Positions 37,382 to 47,025 of a stretch of DNA of 64,000 nt are shown here, in pieces. This DNA comes from Tropicibacter oceani. GTDB taxonomy: Bacteria > Pseudomonadota > Alphaproteobacteria > Rhodobacterales > Rhodobacteraceae. Made by a program: the position numbers and the translations under genes. Each line of letters begins with the position of its first letter. Position 1 is the first letter of the stretch. Below the pieces are notes generated by a model, which was not told where the DNA came from, did no database searches, and saw nothing but the letters and a program-made list of their open reading frames with translations. The DNA is taken from positions 1,178,001-1,242,000 of the forward strand of contig NZ_CP124616.1 of NCBI RefSeq assembly GCF_029958925.1. The letters run 5' to 3'.

Positions 37382-38854
37382 ATGGCCAAGCAGAAGAAAG
37401 CCCCCCGCCCCAAGGCGATCACGCCCAAGGGGTTCCGCGACTATTTCGGCACCGAGGTGCTGGAACGCACAGCGATGCTGCGCGAGATCGCCGAGGTCTA
37501 TCATCAGTACGGCTTTGACGCGCTGGAAAGCAGCGCGGTCGAGACGGTCGAGGCGCTGGGCAAGTTCCTGCCAGACGTCGACCGCCCGAACGAAGGCGTC
37601 TTTGCCTGGCAGGACGAGGACGACCAGTGGATGGCGCTGCGCTATGACCTGACGGCGCCCCTAGCCCGTGTCTATGCCCAGCACCGCAACGATCTGCCCT
37701 TGCCCTATCGGCGCTATGCCATGGGGCCGGTGTGGCGCAACGAAAAGCCGGGTCCGGGGCGCTATCGCCAGTTCTACCAGTGTGACGCGGACACTGTCGG
37801 CGCGGCAAGCGTCGCGGCGGATGCCGAAATTTGCGCCATGCTGTCGGACACGCTGGAACGTGTCGGCATTCCGCGCGGCGACTACCTGATCCGGGTCAAC
37901 AACCGCAAGGTTCTGAACGGCGTGCTGGAATGCATGGGCCTGAACGACGAAGGTCAGCGCGACGCGGTCCTGCGCACCATCGACAAGTTCGACAAGGTCG
38001 GTGAGGCAGGCGTGCGCGAGTTGCTGGGCAAGGGGCGTCTGGACGCTTCGGGCGCTTATATTGACGGCGTCGGCCTGTCGGACGATCAGGCTGAACCGGT
38101 TCTGGCTTTCCTGACCTCGGGGCGGCTTGAGGCGGCGGATACGCTGGCCAACCTGCGCAATGCCATCGGGGAATCGCAGATCGGCGCCACCGGCGTGGAC
38201 GAGCTGGAACAGATCGCCGCGCTGCTGAATGCGCAGGGCTATGGGCCTGATCGCATCATGATCGACCCGTCAGTGGTGCGCGGCCTTGGCTATTACACCG
38301 GGCCGGTGTTCGAGGCCGAGCTTACCTTTGAAATCTTTGACGAAAAGGGCCGCAAGCGGCAGTTCGGATCGGTCGCCGGGGGCGGGCGCTATGACGATCT
38401 GGTCAAACGCTTTACCGGGCAGGAGGTCCCTGCCACGGGTGTCAGTATCGGCGTTGACCGCCTGCTGGCGGCGCTGCGTGAAAAGGGCCGGATTGGTGGC
38501 AGCTTGCAGGGGCCTGTCGTCGTGACCGTGATGGATAAGGACCGCATGGCCGATTATCAGGCCATGGTGGCGGAACTGCGCAACGCCGGCATCCGCGCCG
38601 AGGTCTATCTTGGCAATCCCAAGAATTTCGGCAATCAGCTGAAATACGCGGACAAGCGCGAAAGCCCGGTCGCCGTGATCGAAGGCGGTGATGAAAAGGA
38701 CCGCGGCGTGGTGCAGATCAAGGACCTGATCCTTGGCGCCAAGCTGGCCGAAACCGCCAGCCTTGAGGAATGGAAAGACCGGCCCAGCCAGTACGAGGTC
38801 GCGCGCGGCGATCTGGTGGCCAAGGTGCGCGAAATCCTGGACCTGCACGCATGA
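37382..38854 (+). CDS. hisS: Histidyl-tRNA synthetase
   Basis: Class II aminoacyl-tRNA synthetase, 490 aa from ATG 37382 ([20 protein letters not shown]). The frame is open upstream to 37247 without similarity. Motif 2 [20 protein letters not shown], His-specific segment [15 protein letters not shown], motif 3 [13 protein letters not shown], and a C-terminal anticodon-binding domain. The stop overlaps the hisZ start (ATGA). Confidence 0.95.
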   Translation: MAKQKKAPRPKAITPKGFRDYFGTEVLERTAMLREIAEVYHQYGFDALESSAVETVEALGKFLPDVDRPNEGVFAWQDEDDQWMALRYDLTAPLARVYAQHRNDLPLPYRRYAMGPVWRNEKPGPGRYRQFYQCDADTVGAASVAADAEICAMLSDTLERVGIPRGDYLIRVNNRKVLNGVLECMGLNDEGQRDAVLRTIDKFDKVGEAGVRELLGKGRLDASGAYIDGVGLSDDQAEPVLAFLTSGRLEAADTLANLRNAIGESQIGATGVDELEQIAALLNAQGYGPDRIMIDPSVVRGLGYYTGPVFEAELTFEIFDEKGRKRQFGSVAGGGRYDDLVKRFTGQEVPATGVSIGVDRLLAALREKGRIGGSLQGPVVVTVMDKDRMADYQAMVAELRNAGIRAEVYLGNPKNFGNQLKYADKRESPVAVIEGGDEKDRGVVQIKDLILGAKLAETASLEEWKDRPSQYEVARGDLVAKVREILDLHA

Positions 38855-39933
38855 GCCTGTCTGACGTCAAGGCCAAGGCGGCGGCGCTGCATGCGCAGTT
38901 CCAGAAGGCGGGCGCGCAGCCCGTCGATTGCGCCATCCTGCAACCGGCGGAAACCCTGCTGGACCTTTACGGCGAAGACATCCGCACCCGCGCCTATGTC
39001 AGCCTTGATCCGGTTCAGGGCGAGGTCATGCTGCGCCCGGACTTTACCGTTCCGGTGGTGCAGATGCACATGTCGGACGGGGCGGAACCGGCGCGCTATA
39101 CCTACGCGGGCGAGGTGTTTCGCCGGCAAGAGGAGCATCCCGAACGCGCCTCGGAGTATTTTCAGGTCGGATACGAGGTCTTTGACCGCGAAGATCCGGA
39201 TGCCGCCGACGCCGAGGTTTTTGCCCTGTTCACCGAAATCCTTGCGCCCTACGGGTTGCGAGCCGTTACTGGTGATCTCGGGATCCTGACAGCGGCTGTT
39301 GCCGGGCTGGATACGTCGGAACGGCGCCGGGCGGCGCTGATGCGGCACATCTGGCGTCCGCGCCGGTTCCGCGCCTTGCTCGACCGGTTTTCCGGCCGTG
39401 CCGAGGTGCCGCCGACCCGCGCCGCGCTGCTGGCCAGCGATGATCCCATGGCCGATGCCGGACCAATGATCGGGCTGCGCTCGGAAAAGGAAATCCGCGC
39501 CCGGATCGACGCCCTGCGCGCGGATGCGGCGGAACCGCCCCTTGCTGCCGAACAGGTCGCGCTGATCGACACGCTTTTGAAGGTCTCGGAAACCTGCCCG
39601 CACGCGCTGGAACATCTGCGCGATGTCGCGGTGGACCTGCCCGCCATCGGCCCCGCCGTGGAACGCTTTGGCCGCCGCTGCGAGGCGCTGGACCGGCGCG
39701 GCGTGGACGTGACCAACCTGGCGTTCGAGGCCGGGCATGGCCGCAGTTCGATGGAATACTACGACGGATTCGTCTTTGGTTTTCTGGAGCCGTCGCACCC
39801 GGAGTGGCCGGCGGTGTCGTCGGGCGGGCGCTATGATGCGCTGACCCGGCAATTGGGCCGTGGCCGCGAAATCCCGGCGGTGGGCGGCGTGCTGCGCCCC
39901 GGTCTGTTGGTGCAACTGGAGGCAGGCCAATGA
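38851..39933 (+). CDS. hisZ: ATP phosphoribosyltransferase regulatory subunit HisZ
   Basis: HisS paralogue without synthetase activity that activates short-form HisG. The 360-aa protein keeps the class II core: [38 protein letters not shown] and [14 protein letters not shown], but lacks an anticodon domain. It overlaps hisS and hisG by 4 bases each, so the three are one translational unit. Confidence 0.93.
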   Translation: MSLSDVKAKAAALHAQFQKAGAQPVDCAILQPAETLLDLYGEDIRTRAYVSLDPVQGEVMLRPDFTVPVVQMHMSDGAEPARYTYAGEVFRRQEEHPERASEYFQVGYEVFDREDPDAADAEVFALFTEILAPYGLRAVTGDLGILTAAVAGLDTSERRRAALMRHIWRPRRFRALLDRFSGRAEVPPTRAALLASDDPMADAGPMIGLRSEKEIRARIDALRADAAEPPLAAEQVALIDTLLKVSETCPHALEHLRDVAVDLPAIGPAVERFGRRCEALDRRGVDVTNLAFEAGHGRSSMEYYDGFVFGFLEPSHPEWPAVSSGGRYDALTRQLGRGREIPAVGGVLRPGLLVQLEAGQ

Positions 39934-40625
39934 CCATCAAACTGGGTGTGCCGTCCAAGGGGCGGCTGATGGAAAAGACCTTTGACTGGTTCGGGGCGCG
40001 CGGCATCGGGCTGGCGCGGACCGGGTCAGACCGGGAATATTCCGGCGAGGTCACGGGCATCGACGGCGTCGAACTGGTGCTGCTGAGCGCCGGGGAAATC
40101 CCGCGCGAACTGGCCGCCGGGCGCATCCATCTGGGGGTCACCGGCACCGACCTGATCCAGGAAAAGCTGGTGCAATGGGATCAAAAGGTCGAACCGCTGG
40201 CGGAACTGGGTTTTGGCCACGCCGACCTGATCGTTGCGGTGCCCGCGGCCTGGGTCGACGTGGACACGCTGGACGATCTGGATGCGGCGGCCAGCGCGTT
40301 TCGCGCGCGGCACGGATTCCGGATGCGGATCGCCACGAAATACCACCGGCTGGTGCGCGCTTATCTGCATGATGGCGGGGTGGCCGATTACCAGTTGGTC
40401 GACAGCCAGGGCGCGACCGAAGGCACCGTGCGCAACCTGACCGCCGAGGCGATTGCCGACATCACCTCGACCGGGGAAACCCTGCGCGCCAATCACCTCA
40501 AGGTGCTGGCCGAGGAGCCGGTGCTGCGCAGTCAGGCGACCCTGTTCCGCAGCCGCGCGGCCGAGGTCACCCAGGCCGAACGCGATACGCTGAACGCGCT
40601 CTGCGACAAGCTGCGGGTATCCTAA
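39930..40625 (+). CDS. hisG: ATP phosphoribosyltransferase catalytic subunit, short form
   Basis: First step of histidine synthesis: ATP plus PRPP to phosphoribosyl-ATP. The 231-aa length is the short form that requires HisZ, which is encoded immediately upstream. Conserved N-terminus KLGVPSKGRLMEKTFDWF; HLGVTGTDLIQEK; PRPP-loop region DSQGATEGTVRNL (a variant of the usual signature). Its stop overlaps the convergent kinase-like gene by 4 bases. Confidence 0.94.
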   Translation: MTIKLGVPSKGRLMEKTFDWFGARGIGLARTGSDREYSGEVTGIDGVELVLLSAGEIPRELAAGRIHLGVTGTDLIQEKLVQWDQKVEPLAELGFGHADLIVAVPAAWVDVDTLDDLDAAASAFRARHGFRMRIATKYHRLVRAYLHDGGVADYQLVDSQGATEGTVRNLTAEAIADITSTGETLRANHLKVLAEEPVLRSQATLFRSRAAEVTQAERDTLNALCDKLRVS

Positions 40626-41932
40626 AGCCGGGGTTCCACCAGGGCGGTGACCCCGACCCGCGCCCGCAGCCGCGTCGCCAGCAGGACCAGACCGGCCAGC
40701 TTGCGTTGCATGAACAGCGCGTCGATCTGCGGCACCTCGCGGTACCCCTGTTCCAGCCCCAGCCGCTCACCGGTTTTACGCAGGTCTTCTAGCAGGCGGG
40801 TGTCGCCGAAATCCACCACGCCAAGGCGCAGCGCCGCACCGATGCGCGCGGCCATGTCCAGCACGGTCTGCACCTGATCCGGGGGAGTCTGCGCGCGCAG
40901 ATAGCCCAGTGACTGCATGGCGTCGCGCAGGGAGGCGGGATCGTTGTTCAGCGTTGCGCGCATCAGCGCCCGGAACCGCGCCACGGCAGGACCGTCAAAC
41001 CGGCGCGCGGCGCCGAAATCCAGCAGGGTCAGGCGGCCTGAGCCGGGATCAAAAAGGTAGTTCGCGAAATTCGGGTCGGTCTGAACATGGCCCCAGTCGA
41101 ACAGTTCGCGCAGGAACAGAGCAAACAGGGCCTCGGCGATATGGTCGCGGGTCGCTTGATCGGCCTCGGCCAGCGTTTCGATGGGCTGCCCGGGCATGAA
41201 ATCCATCGCAAGGATATCGCCGGTGGACAGGTCGTCATGCACCCCAGGCACGGCCAGCATGGCGTCCCCGGCCAGATAGCCGCCAAAGGCGCGCATTTCG
41301 CGGGCCTCGCGGGGGTAATCCGCCTCTTCGTGCAGTTGCTTGCGGGCCTCTTCCAGCAGTGGGGCGATGTCGATCCCCTTGGGGATCAGGCCCGACATCC
41401 GCAGCAGCGCGCCAAGGTTCGCCACATCTGCGTCAATGGCGGCGCGCACGCCGGGATACTGGATTTTCAGCGCCAGTTCGCGCCCGTCCCTGGCCACAAC
41501 CCGGTGCACCTGCCCGATCGAGGCCGAGGCGACGGGCCGCACATCAAAGCGCTGGAACAGCCGCAGGAAATCCGCGCCATAGGCCTGGATCAGTACCTGT
41601 TTCAATTGCTTTGGCGGCATGTGATGGGCGTCGGCGCGCAGCCGCGACAGGATCTGCGCCAGTTCTGGCGGCAGCAGGTCGGCGCTTTCCATCGACAAAA
41701 GCTGACCCATCTTCATGGCGGCGCCGCGCATGCGCGACAGCTCGTTCGTCAGGCGGGCGGCATTGGCGGGGGTCAACAGCAGATCGCGGGCGCGCGGGCG
41801 CTGGCCTGCGACCATTTGCCGGGTCGCTCCGCCCGCCATCGCCCCCAGCACCTGTGCGCCAAGCCCGCCCAGCCGCGCGGCGCGCGACAGGCGGGACGAC
41901 GGGACAGGGCGGGACCGGGTGTCGTTGCTCAT
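40622..41932 (-). CDS. ABC1/UbiB-family atypical kinase
   Basis: A 436-aa member of the AarF/UbiB/COQ8 family, implicated in ubiquinone synthesis or lipid homeostasis. Family hallmarks: KMGQLLSMESADLLPPE (the KxGQ motif), PVASASIGQVHRVVARDG (Ala-rich loop), LALKIQYPGV (VAVK-like Lys), HVQTDPNFANYLFD (catalytic-loop Asp/Asn) and TLLDFGAARRF (DFG). No C-terminal membrane anchor is evident, unlike UbiB proper, so the symbol is left open. Confidence 0.9.
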   Translation of the reverse strand: MSNDTRSRPVPSSRLSRAARLGGLGAQVLGAMAGGATRQMVAGQRPRARDLLLTPANAARLTNELSRMRGAAMKMGQLLSMESADLLPPELAQILSRLRADAHHMPPKQLKQVLIQAYGADFLRLFQRFDVRPVASASIGQVHRVVARDGRELALKIQYPGVRAAIDADVANLGALLRMSGLIPKGIDIAPLLEEARKQLHEEADYPREAREMRAFGGYLAGDAMLAVPGVHDDLSTGDILAMDFMPGQPIETLAEADQATRDHIAEALFALFLRELFDWGHVQTDPNFANYLFDPGSGRLTLLDFGAARRFDGPAVARFRALMRATLNNDPASLRDAMQSLGYLRAQTPPDQVQTVLDMAARIGAALRLGVVDFGDTRLLEDLRKTGERLGLEQGYREVPQIDALFMQRKLAGLVLLATRLRARVGVTALVEPRL

Positions 41933-41988
41933 GCTCAGACAGCTAAGGCGCGCGAGGACCCCGTCAACTGCGCCAAATGGGCTATGCG

Positions 41989-42846
41989 TCAGGATTTGGC
42001 CAGCTTGTCCTGCGTGCTGGTTTCAAAATCGCTGGCGTCGTGGCGTTCGTGCAGCTGCTCGGCCAGATCGCCCGAGGTCTTGTTGACCATGCGGCCGCGC
42101 CGCACCGCGGGGCGCGCCGCGATTTCGTCGGCCCAGCGAATGACGTTCTTGTAGGACTGCACGTCCAGGAATTCACCGGCGTTATAGCTTTCGCCATGTA
42201 CGGTGCGCCCGTACCACGGGAAGATCGCGATATCGGCAATCGTGTAGTCATCGCCGACCATGAACTGGCTGTCGGCCAGGTGGCGGTCCAGCACGTCAAG
42301 CTGGCGCTTGACCTCCATCGCGAAGCGGTCGATGGGGTATTCCATGGGGTAGGGGGCATAGGCGTAGAAATGGCCAAAACCGCCGCCCAGATAGGGGGCG
42401 CTGCCCATCTGCCACATCAGCCAGGACAGCATTTCGGCGCGCTTGCCCTTGCTGTGGAAGGCGTCGAATTTTTCCGCCAGGTGCATCAGGATCGCACCGG
42501 ATTCGAAGACCCGCACAGGGGTTTCGCCGGACCGGTCCATCAGCGCCGGGATCTTCGAGTTTGGGTTCACCTCGACAAAGCCCGACCCGAACTGGTCGCC
42601 ATCGCCGATCTTGATCAGCCAGGCGTCGTATTCGGCGGCGTGGCCTGCCTCCAGCAGCTCTTCGAGCAGGATGGTGACCTTTTGGCCGTTCGGTGTGGCC
42701 AGCGAATACAGCTGGAAGGGATGCTTGCCGACGGGCAGGTCCTTGTCATGGGTCGCGCCCGCGATGGGCCGGTTTAGCGAGGCCCAGGCGCCGCCGTTTT
42801 CCTTGTCCCAGGTCCAGACCTTTGGCGGGGTATAGTGTTCAGTCAT
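41989..42846 (-). CDS. yghU: YghU-type glutathione S-transferase / disulfide-bond oxidoreductase
   Basis: A 285-aa protein from ATG 42846. The N-terminal YTPPKVWTWDKENGGAWASLNRPI and HDKDLPVGKHPFQLYSLATP are specific to the YghU group of nu-class GSTs, which bind two glutathiones and reduce disulfides. NPNSKIPALMD and ESGAILMHLAEKF form the glutathione site. The frame upstream of 42846 is antisense to the divergent DUF218 gene and not part of it. Confidence 0.92.
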   Translation of the reverse strand: MTEHYTPPKVWTWDKENGGAWASLNRPIAGATHDKDLPVGKHPFQLYSLATPNGQKVTILLEELLEAGHAAEYDAWLIKIGDGDQFGSGFVEVNPNSKIPALMDRSGETPVRVFESGAILMHLAEKFDAFHSKGKRAEMLSWLMWQMGSAPYLGGGFGHFYAYAPYPMEYPIDRFAMEVKRQLDVLDRHLADSQFMVGDDYTIADIAIFPWYGRTVHGESYNAGEFLDVQSYKNVIRWADEIAARPAVRRGRMVNKTSGDLAEQLHERHDASDFETSTQDKLAKS

Positions 42847-42942
42847 GTCGCACGTCCTTTTGTCCTTTGACGGCAACCTATAGGCATTGTGCGCGAATAC
42901 CAGAGGCTGGGATGTGCGGGAGGACTGTGCTTGGATGCACAT

Positions 42943-43437
42943 ATGAAGGATGACACGCAGGATCAGCGCCCGGTCGCCGTGGTTCTGGGGGCGGCGGTCT
43001 GGTCGGGCGGGCGGCCTTCGCCGACCTTGCGGCGCAGGGCCCTGCATGCCGCGACGCTGTGGCTGTCGGGCGAGGTGCGCGCCATCGTCGCCTGTGGCGG
43101 GCTGGGGCAGAATCCGCCCAGCGAGGCCGAGGTGATCGCGGCGCTGTGCCGGGCCGCCGGAGTGCCCGAAGGCGCGATTTTCCTTGAGGATCGTTCCACC
43201 ACCACAGATGAGAACCTGCGCTTTGCCATGCCGATCCTGCAAGGGCTGGGCGCGGCGGATGTGGTCATTGTGACGGACCGCTATCACGCCCCGCGCGCCA
43301 GGCTGATCGGACGGCGTCTGGGGTTGACGGTGCGCTGTGCCTGCCCGCCGCTGAGCGGGGCCAAGCGGCGGCGCGTGCTGCGGCAGTACCTGCGCGAAGG
43401 CCCTGCCTATTTCTGGTACTGGCTGCGCAAACGATAG
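42943..43437 (+). CDS. YdcF/DUF218 family protein
   Basis: A 164-aa protein starting at ATG 42943. VAVVLGAAVWSGGRPSPTLR, AIVACGGLGQNPPSEAEVIA, LEDRSTTTDENLRFAMPIL and IVTDRYHAPRARLIGRRLGL are the DUF218 motifs (SanA/YdcF-like). Members are often membrane-linked; here no membrane helix is seen in the 164-aa form. Promoter presumably in the 96 bases shared with divergent yghU. Confidence 0.85.
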   Translation: MKDDTQDQRPVAVVLGAAVWSGGRPSPTLRRRALHAATLWLSGEVRAIVACGGLGQNPPSEAEVIAALCRAAGVPEGAIFLEDRSTTTDENLRFAMPILQGLGAADVVIVTDRYHAPRARLIGRRLGLTVRCACPPLSGAKRRRVLRQYLREGPAYFWYWLRKR

Positions 43438-43490
43438 CGCAAAGCGGGGCATCGCCCACCCAACGACAGCGCAGTGCCGGGTGTCAGGAC

Positions 43491-43877
43491 CTAGCGGACA
43501 ACCGTCACCTCGACCGACCGACCGGTGTTGCCGTTTCCGTAGATCCGGACAAAGACGGTGGCCCCGCCCTGCACCAGCGCCCGGGCGGCCGAGGGTTCGA
43601 TATAGCCGTTCATGATCATCCGCTCCATCGCGGCGCGGTTGTCGACGCTGCCAAAGTAGGGATCCCATTCATCGCCGGGCTGGCTGATGCCAAAGCGGTG
43701 ATAGTTGGCGCGATCCTGGCGCAGGATCTGCCAAGGTTCGGAAAGGCGCGCGCCCTTGGAATTGTAAAGGTCGTCCTGCCCGATATAGGCGACGTAGGAC
43801 CCGATCAGGCCATCGGCCTGCGCCGCCGTGGCAGCGGTGATCAGGGCAAGTGCGGTCAAAAGACGTTTCAATATCAA
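43491..43877 (-). CDS. Small secreted protein, unknown
   Basis: A 128-aa product with signal peptide LLTALALITAATAAQA. The mature protein has motifs LIGSYVAYIGQDDLYNSKG and a C-terminal FVRIYGNGNTGRSVEVTV and no Cys. It is not recognised as a named family. Base composition is like its neighbours. It is followed tail to tail by the DUF218 gene 53 bases away. Confidence 0.7.
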   Translation of the reverse strand: MILKRLLTALALITAATAAQADGLIGSYVAYIGQDDLYNSKGARLSEPWQILRQDRANYHRFGISQPGDEWDPYFGSVDNRAAMERMIMNGYIEPSAARALVQGGATVFVRIYGNGNTGRSVEVTVVR

Positions 43878-43962
43878 TCCTCCCGAAGGGCCAGCGCGTA
43901 TCCTGTGGACAGCCTAGCCGATCAGGGGCGGCATGGAATTGACCTGTGGCAAGGCGCCGGGG

Positions 43963-44394
43963 TCAGAACACCCCGATATCGGCCAGCGCGCCGGCCAGTT
44001 CGGGGGGCAGGGTGTCCTCGCTCTGGCGGCTTTCGGACAGGTCCACGGGGGCATCGCCCACGGCCAGATAGCGCCAGCCTTGAAAGGGCCGCTTGGGCGC
44101 GGTGCTGGTGCGAACGATCTTTGGCTCAAGCACGATGGCGCAACGTTTGATGCCATCGTCCCCGGTGACGGCGTCCAGCCGCAGGATCTGCTGACGGCAC
44201 TGGATCAGCCCCTTGATGACCCAATAAATCGACCCGCCGTTCAGAATTTCTGCCTCGCGTTTGGGCCACATGCGGGTCACGTGCCGGGGCAATCCGTCGG
44301 AAAACCGTGTGGCATAGCCCTGTTGCCAGGCCTCCAGCCCTTCGACGCTGTCGGTTCCGACGCTGAGTTTTACGAGATGCGTGCGCTTATCCAC
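43963..44394 (-). CDS. DUF1489 family protein
   Basis: A 143-aa cytosolic protein typical of alphaproteobacteria: THLVKLSVGTDSVEGLEAWQ at the N-terminus, then HVTRMWPKREAEILNGGSIY, YWVIKGLIQCRQQIL and PFQGWRYLAVGDAPVDL, all consistent with DUF1489. Function unknown. Divergent from nrdJ, with 156 bases between. Confidence 0.88.
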   Translation of the reverse strand: MDKRTHLVKLSVGTDSVEGLEAWQQGYATRFSDGLPRHVTRMWPKREAEILNGGSIYWVIKGLIQCRQQILRLDAVTGDDGIKRCAIVLEPKIVRTSTAPKRPFQGWRYLAVGDAPVDLSESRQSEDTLPPELAGALADIGVF

Positions 44395-44436
44395 AGATTC
44401 TTCCCCAAGCTACGCTGTATATGGTATATCTTTCCT

Positions 44437-44457
44437 CCCCACCTTCAAGCAGTGGGG
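44437..44457 (+). promoter_or_regulatory. Hairpin in the nrdJ upstream region
   Basis: CCCCAC (44437-44442) pairs with GTGGGG (44452-44457) around a nine-base loop. Just before it, the AT-rich repeat gtatatg-gtatatc (44417-44430) could be part of a promoter or an operator. No convincing NrdR box or cobalamin riboswitch core was recognised in the 156 bases. Confidence 0.35.
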
Positions 44458-44550
44458 GATCTTGCGGTTTTCAAATGCGCTATTGCGGGTTCAAGAGCCT
44501 GTGCTAACTCGCTATGTTGACCGTCTGCCATCAGCATAGGATTCGCCCGT

Positions 44551-46836
44551 ATGACCCGCTTTGCCGCCCCCATCGCCGAACAGATCTGGGATATGAAGTA
44601 TCGCCTGAAACAGGCGGACGGAACCCCGATCGACCAAAGCGTCGAGGACAGCTGGCGCCGTATCGCGCGGGCCCTGGCGGCAGTCGAAAACGACAAGGCG
44701 ACTTGGGAAAAGCGGTTCTATCACGCGCTCGAAGACTTCAAATACCTGCCTGCGGGCCGCATCACCGCAGGCGCGGGCACCGATCGCAGCGTGACCCTGT
44801 TCAACTGCTTTGTCATGGGCACTGTGCCCGACAGCATGGGCGGCATTTTCGAGATGCTCAAAGAGGCCGCGCTGACCATGCAGCAGGGCGGCGGCATCGG
44901 CTATGACTTTTCCACCATCCGCCCCAAGGGCGCGCCGGTGCAGGGCGTCGCGGCGGACGCCAGCGGCCCCCTGTCCTTCATGGATGTCTGGGACGCCATG
45001 TGCCGCACGATCATGAGCGCGGGCAGCCGCCGCGGCGCGATGATGGCCACCATGCGCTGTGACCACCCCGATATCGAGGCCTTCATCGGCGCCAAGGCCG
45101 ACAGCGCCCGGTTGCGCATGTTCAACCTGTCGGTTCTGGTCACCGATCCCTTTATGGAAGCGGTGAAGAAGGACGGCTCGTGGGATCTGAAATTCGACGG
45201 GGTCGTCTATCATACCGTGCAGGCGCGCGACCTGTGGAACCGGATCATGAAGGCGACCTATGATTACGCCGAACCGGGCGTGATCTTCATCGACCGCATC
45301 AACCAGGCGAACAACCTGAACTATTGCGAAACCATCGCCGCCACCAACCCCTGCGGGGAACAGCCGCTGCCGCCCTATGGTGCCTGCCTGCTGGGGTCGA
45401 TCAACATGGCGCGGCTGGTGTCCATGCCCTTTACCGAAGCAGCGCATATCGACGACAAGCATCTGGATGATCTGGTCGCCACTGCGATCCGCATGATGGA
45501 CAACGTCGTTGACGCCTCGCGCTTTCCGTTGGAGCAACAGCGACTTGAGGCGCAGAACAAGCGGCGCATCGGTCTGGGTGTCACGGGGCTTGCCGATGCC
45601 CTGCTGATGAAGGGCCTGCGCTATGGATCACCCGAGGCGGCCGAGCAGACTGAGAAATGGCTGAAACGCATCGCCCGTGCGTCCTATCTGGCTTCGGTCG
45701 ATCTGGCCCGGGAAAAGGGGGCCTTCCCGTTGTTCGATGCGGACAAATACCTGGCCTCGGGCAACATGATGAACATGGACGACGACGTGCGCAACGCCGT
45801 GCGCAAACATGGCATCCGCAACGCCCTGGTCACCTCGATCGCGCCCACCGGGACGATCTCGCTTTATGCCGGGAACGTGTCGTCTGGGATCGAACCGGTC
45901 TTTGCCTATGCCTACACCCGCAAGGTCCTGCAAAAGGACGGCACCCGCACCGAAGAAGAAGTGGTGGACTACGCCGTCCAGATGTACCGCGACATCCACG
46001 GAGAAGAGGCGACGCTGCCCGACTATTTCGTCAACGCCCAGACTCTGGCGCCGCTGGACCACGTCCGGATGCAGGCGGCGGCGCAGAAATGGGTGGACAG
46101 CTCGATTTCCAAGACCATCAACTGCCCCGAGGATATCTCGTTCGAGGACTTCAAAGAGGTCTACATGGAGGCCTATGAAAGCGGCTGCAAAGGCTGCACG
46201 ACCTACCGCCCGAACGATGTGACGGGGTCGGTTTTGTCGGTGTCGGAAAAGGATGAAAAGACGCCGGCAGAGACGCCGGAACTGGCAGCCGAAGCCGCCG
46301 GCGGCGACGTGATCTACATGTCCGAACCGCTGGACCGCCCGCAAGAGTTGGAAGGCGCGACCTACAAGCTCAGGTGGCCCGACAGCGAGCACGCGATTTA
46401 CCTGACGATCAACGACATTGTCGTCGGCGGTCACCGCCGCCCCTTCGAGGTGTTCATCAACTCCAAGAACATGGAACATTTCGCCTGGACCGTGGCGCTG
46501 ACGAGGATGATCTCGGCAGTGTTTCGGCGTGGCGGCGATGTGTCTTTCGTGGTCGAGGAACTCAAAGCGGTATTCGACCCGCGCGGCGGCGCCTGGGTGC
46601 AGGGCAAATACATCCCCTCGATCCTCGCCGCCATCGGCGGGGTGATCGAAAAGCATATGATCGCCACAGGGTTCCTGGAAGGCGAAGGCATGGGCCTGAA
46701 ATCCGACCCGACCGCCCGCGTGGTCAACATCGACACCCCCCGCGGCAAAGCCTGCCCGTCCTGCGGCCAATACGACATGCGCATGGTCGAAGGCTGCATG
46801 ACCTGTGCATCGTGCGGTCACAGTAAGTGTGGGTAA
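44551..46836 (+). CDS. nrdJ: Adenosylcobalamin-dependent ribonucleotide reductase (class II)
   Basis: Converts ribonucleotides to deoxyribonucleotides using a B12-derived radical, with or without oxygen. The 761-aa protein has LPAGRITAGAGTDRSVTLFN near the N-terminus, the active-site signature ETIAATNPCGEQPLPPYGAC (Asn, Cys, Glu), TSIAPTGTISLYAGNVSSGI and GCKGCTTYRPND. The C-terminal ACPSCGQYDMRMVEGCMTCA and CGHSKCG is the zinc-ribbon/redox tail of bacterial NrdJ. Last core-genome gene before the accessory region. Confidence 0.95.
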   Translation: MTRFAAPIAEQIWDMKYRLKQADGTPIDQSVEDSWRRIARALAAVENDKATWEKRFYHALEDFKYLPAGRITAGAGTDRSVTLFNCFVMGTVPDSMGGIFEMLKEAALTMQQGGGIGYDFSTIRPKGAPVQGVAADASGPLSFMDVWDAMCRTIMSAGSRRGAMMATMRCDHPDIEAFIGAKADSARLRMFNLSVLVTDPFMEAVKKDGSWDLKFDGVVYHTVQARDLWNRIMKATYDYAEPGVIFIDRINQANNLNYCETIAATNPCGEQPLPPYGACLLGSINMARLVSMPFTEAAHIDDKHLDDLVATAIRMMDNVVDASRFPLEQQRLEAQNKRRIGLGVTGLADALLMKGLRYGSPEAAEQTEKWLKRIARASYLASVDLAREKGAFPLFDADKYLASGNMMNMDDDVRNAVRKHGIRNALVTSIAPTGTISLYAGNVSSGIEPVFAYAYTRKVLQKDGTRTEEEVVDYAVQMYRDIHGEEATLPDYFVNAQTLAPLDHVRMQAAAQKWVDSSISKTINCPEDISFEDFKEVYMEAYESGCKGCTTYRPNDVTGSVLSVSEKDEKTPAETPELAAEAAGGDVIYMSEPLDRPQELEGATYKLRWPDSEHAIYLTINDIVVGGHRRPFEVFINSKNMEHFAWTVALTRMISAVFRRGGDVSFVVEELKAVFDPRGGAWVQGKYIPSILAAIGGVIEKHMIATGFLEGEGMGLKSDPTARVVNIDTPRGKACPSCGQYDMRMVEGCMTCASCGHSKCG

Positions 46837-46870
46837 GCCGGTTACTGTTGATGTAGCCAGAAAAAGGAGA

Positions 46871-46904
46871 AGCGTGCGCAAAGAAAATTTAAGAGCGTGC
46901 GCAA
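46871..46904 (+). repeat. Direct repeat at the nrdJ/island junction
   Basis: AGCGTGCGCAA occurs at 46871-46881 and 46894-46904, a 23-base period, in an AT-rich segment just after nrdJ. The 189 bases between nrdJ and the TniQ-like gene show no credible gene. Spaced short repeats of this period are compatible with transposase-binding sites at a Tn7-like end, but no partner end is visible. Confidence 0.45.
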
Positions 46905-47025
46905 CACCTCGAGTGGCGATGGTTTTCTGAGGTTTCTTCCGTCTAAGGCGTTGTAATTAAAGTAAAATAGAGCAGTGTTTCTACTCCATTTCTGCTTCCG
47001 TATAGGTTGTTTTCGCCTGTCCCTT

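Noticed and set aside
44395-44550. Cobalamin riboswitch before nrdJ
   Set aside because: No B12-box-like sequence or matching architecture in the 156-base interval.
46837-47025. tRNA gene as island attachment site
   Set aside because: No tRNA-like cloverleaf or T-loop sequence seen between nrdJ and the TniQ-like gene.
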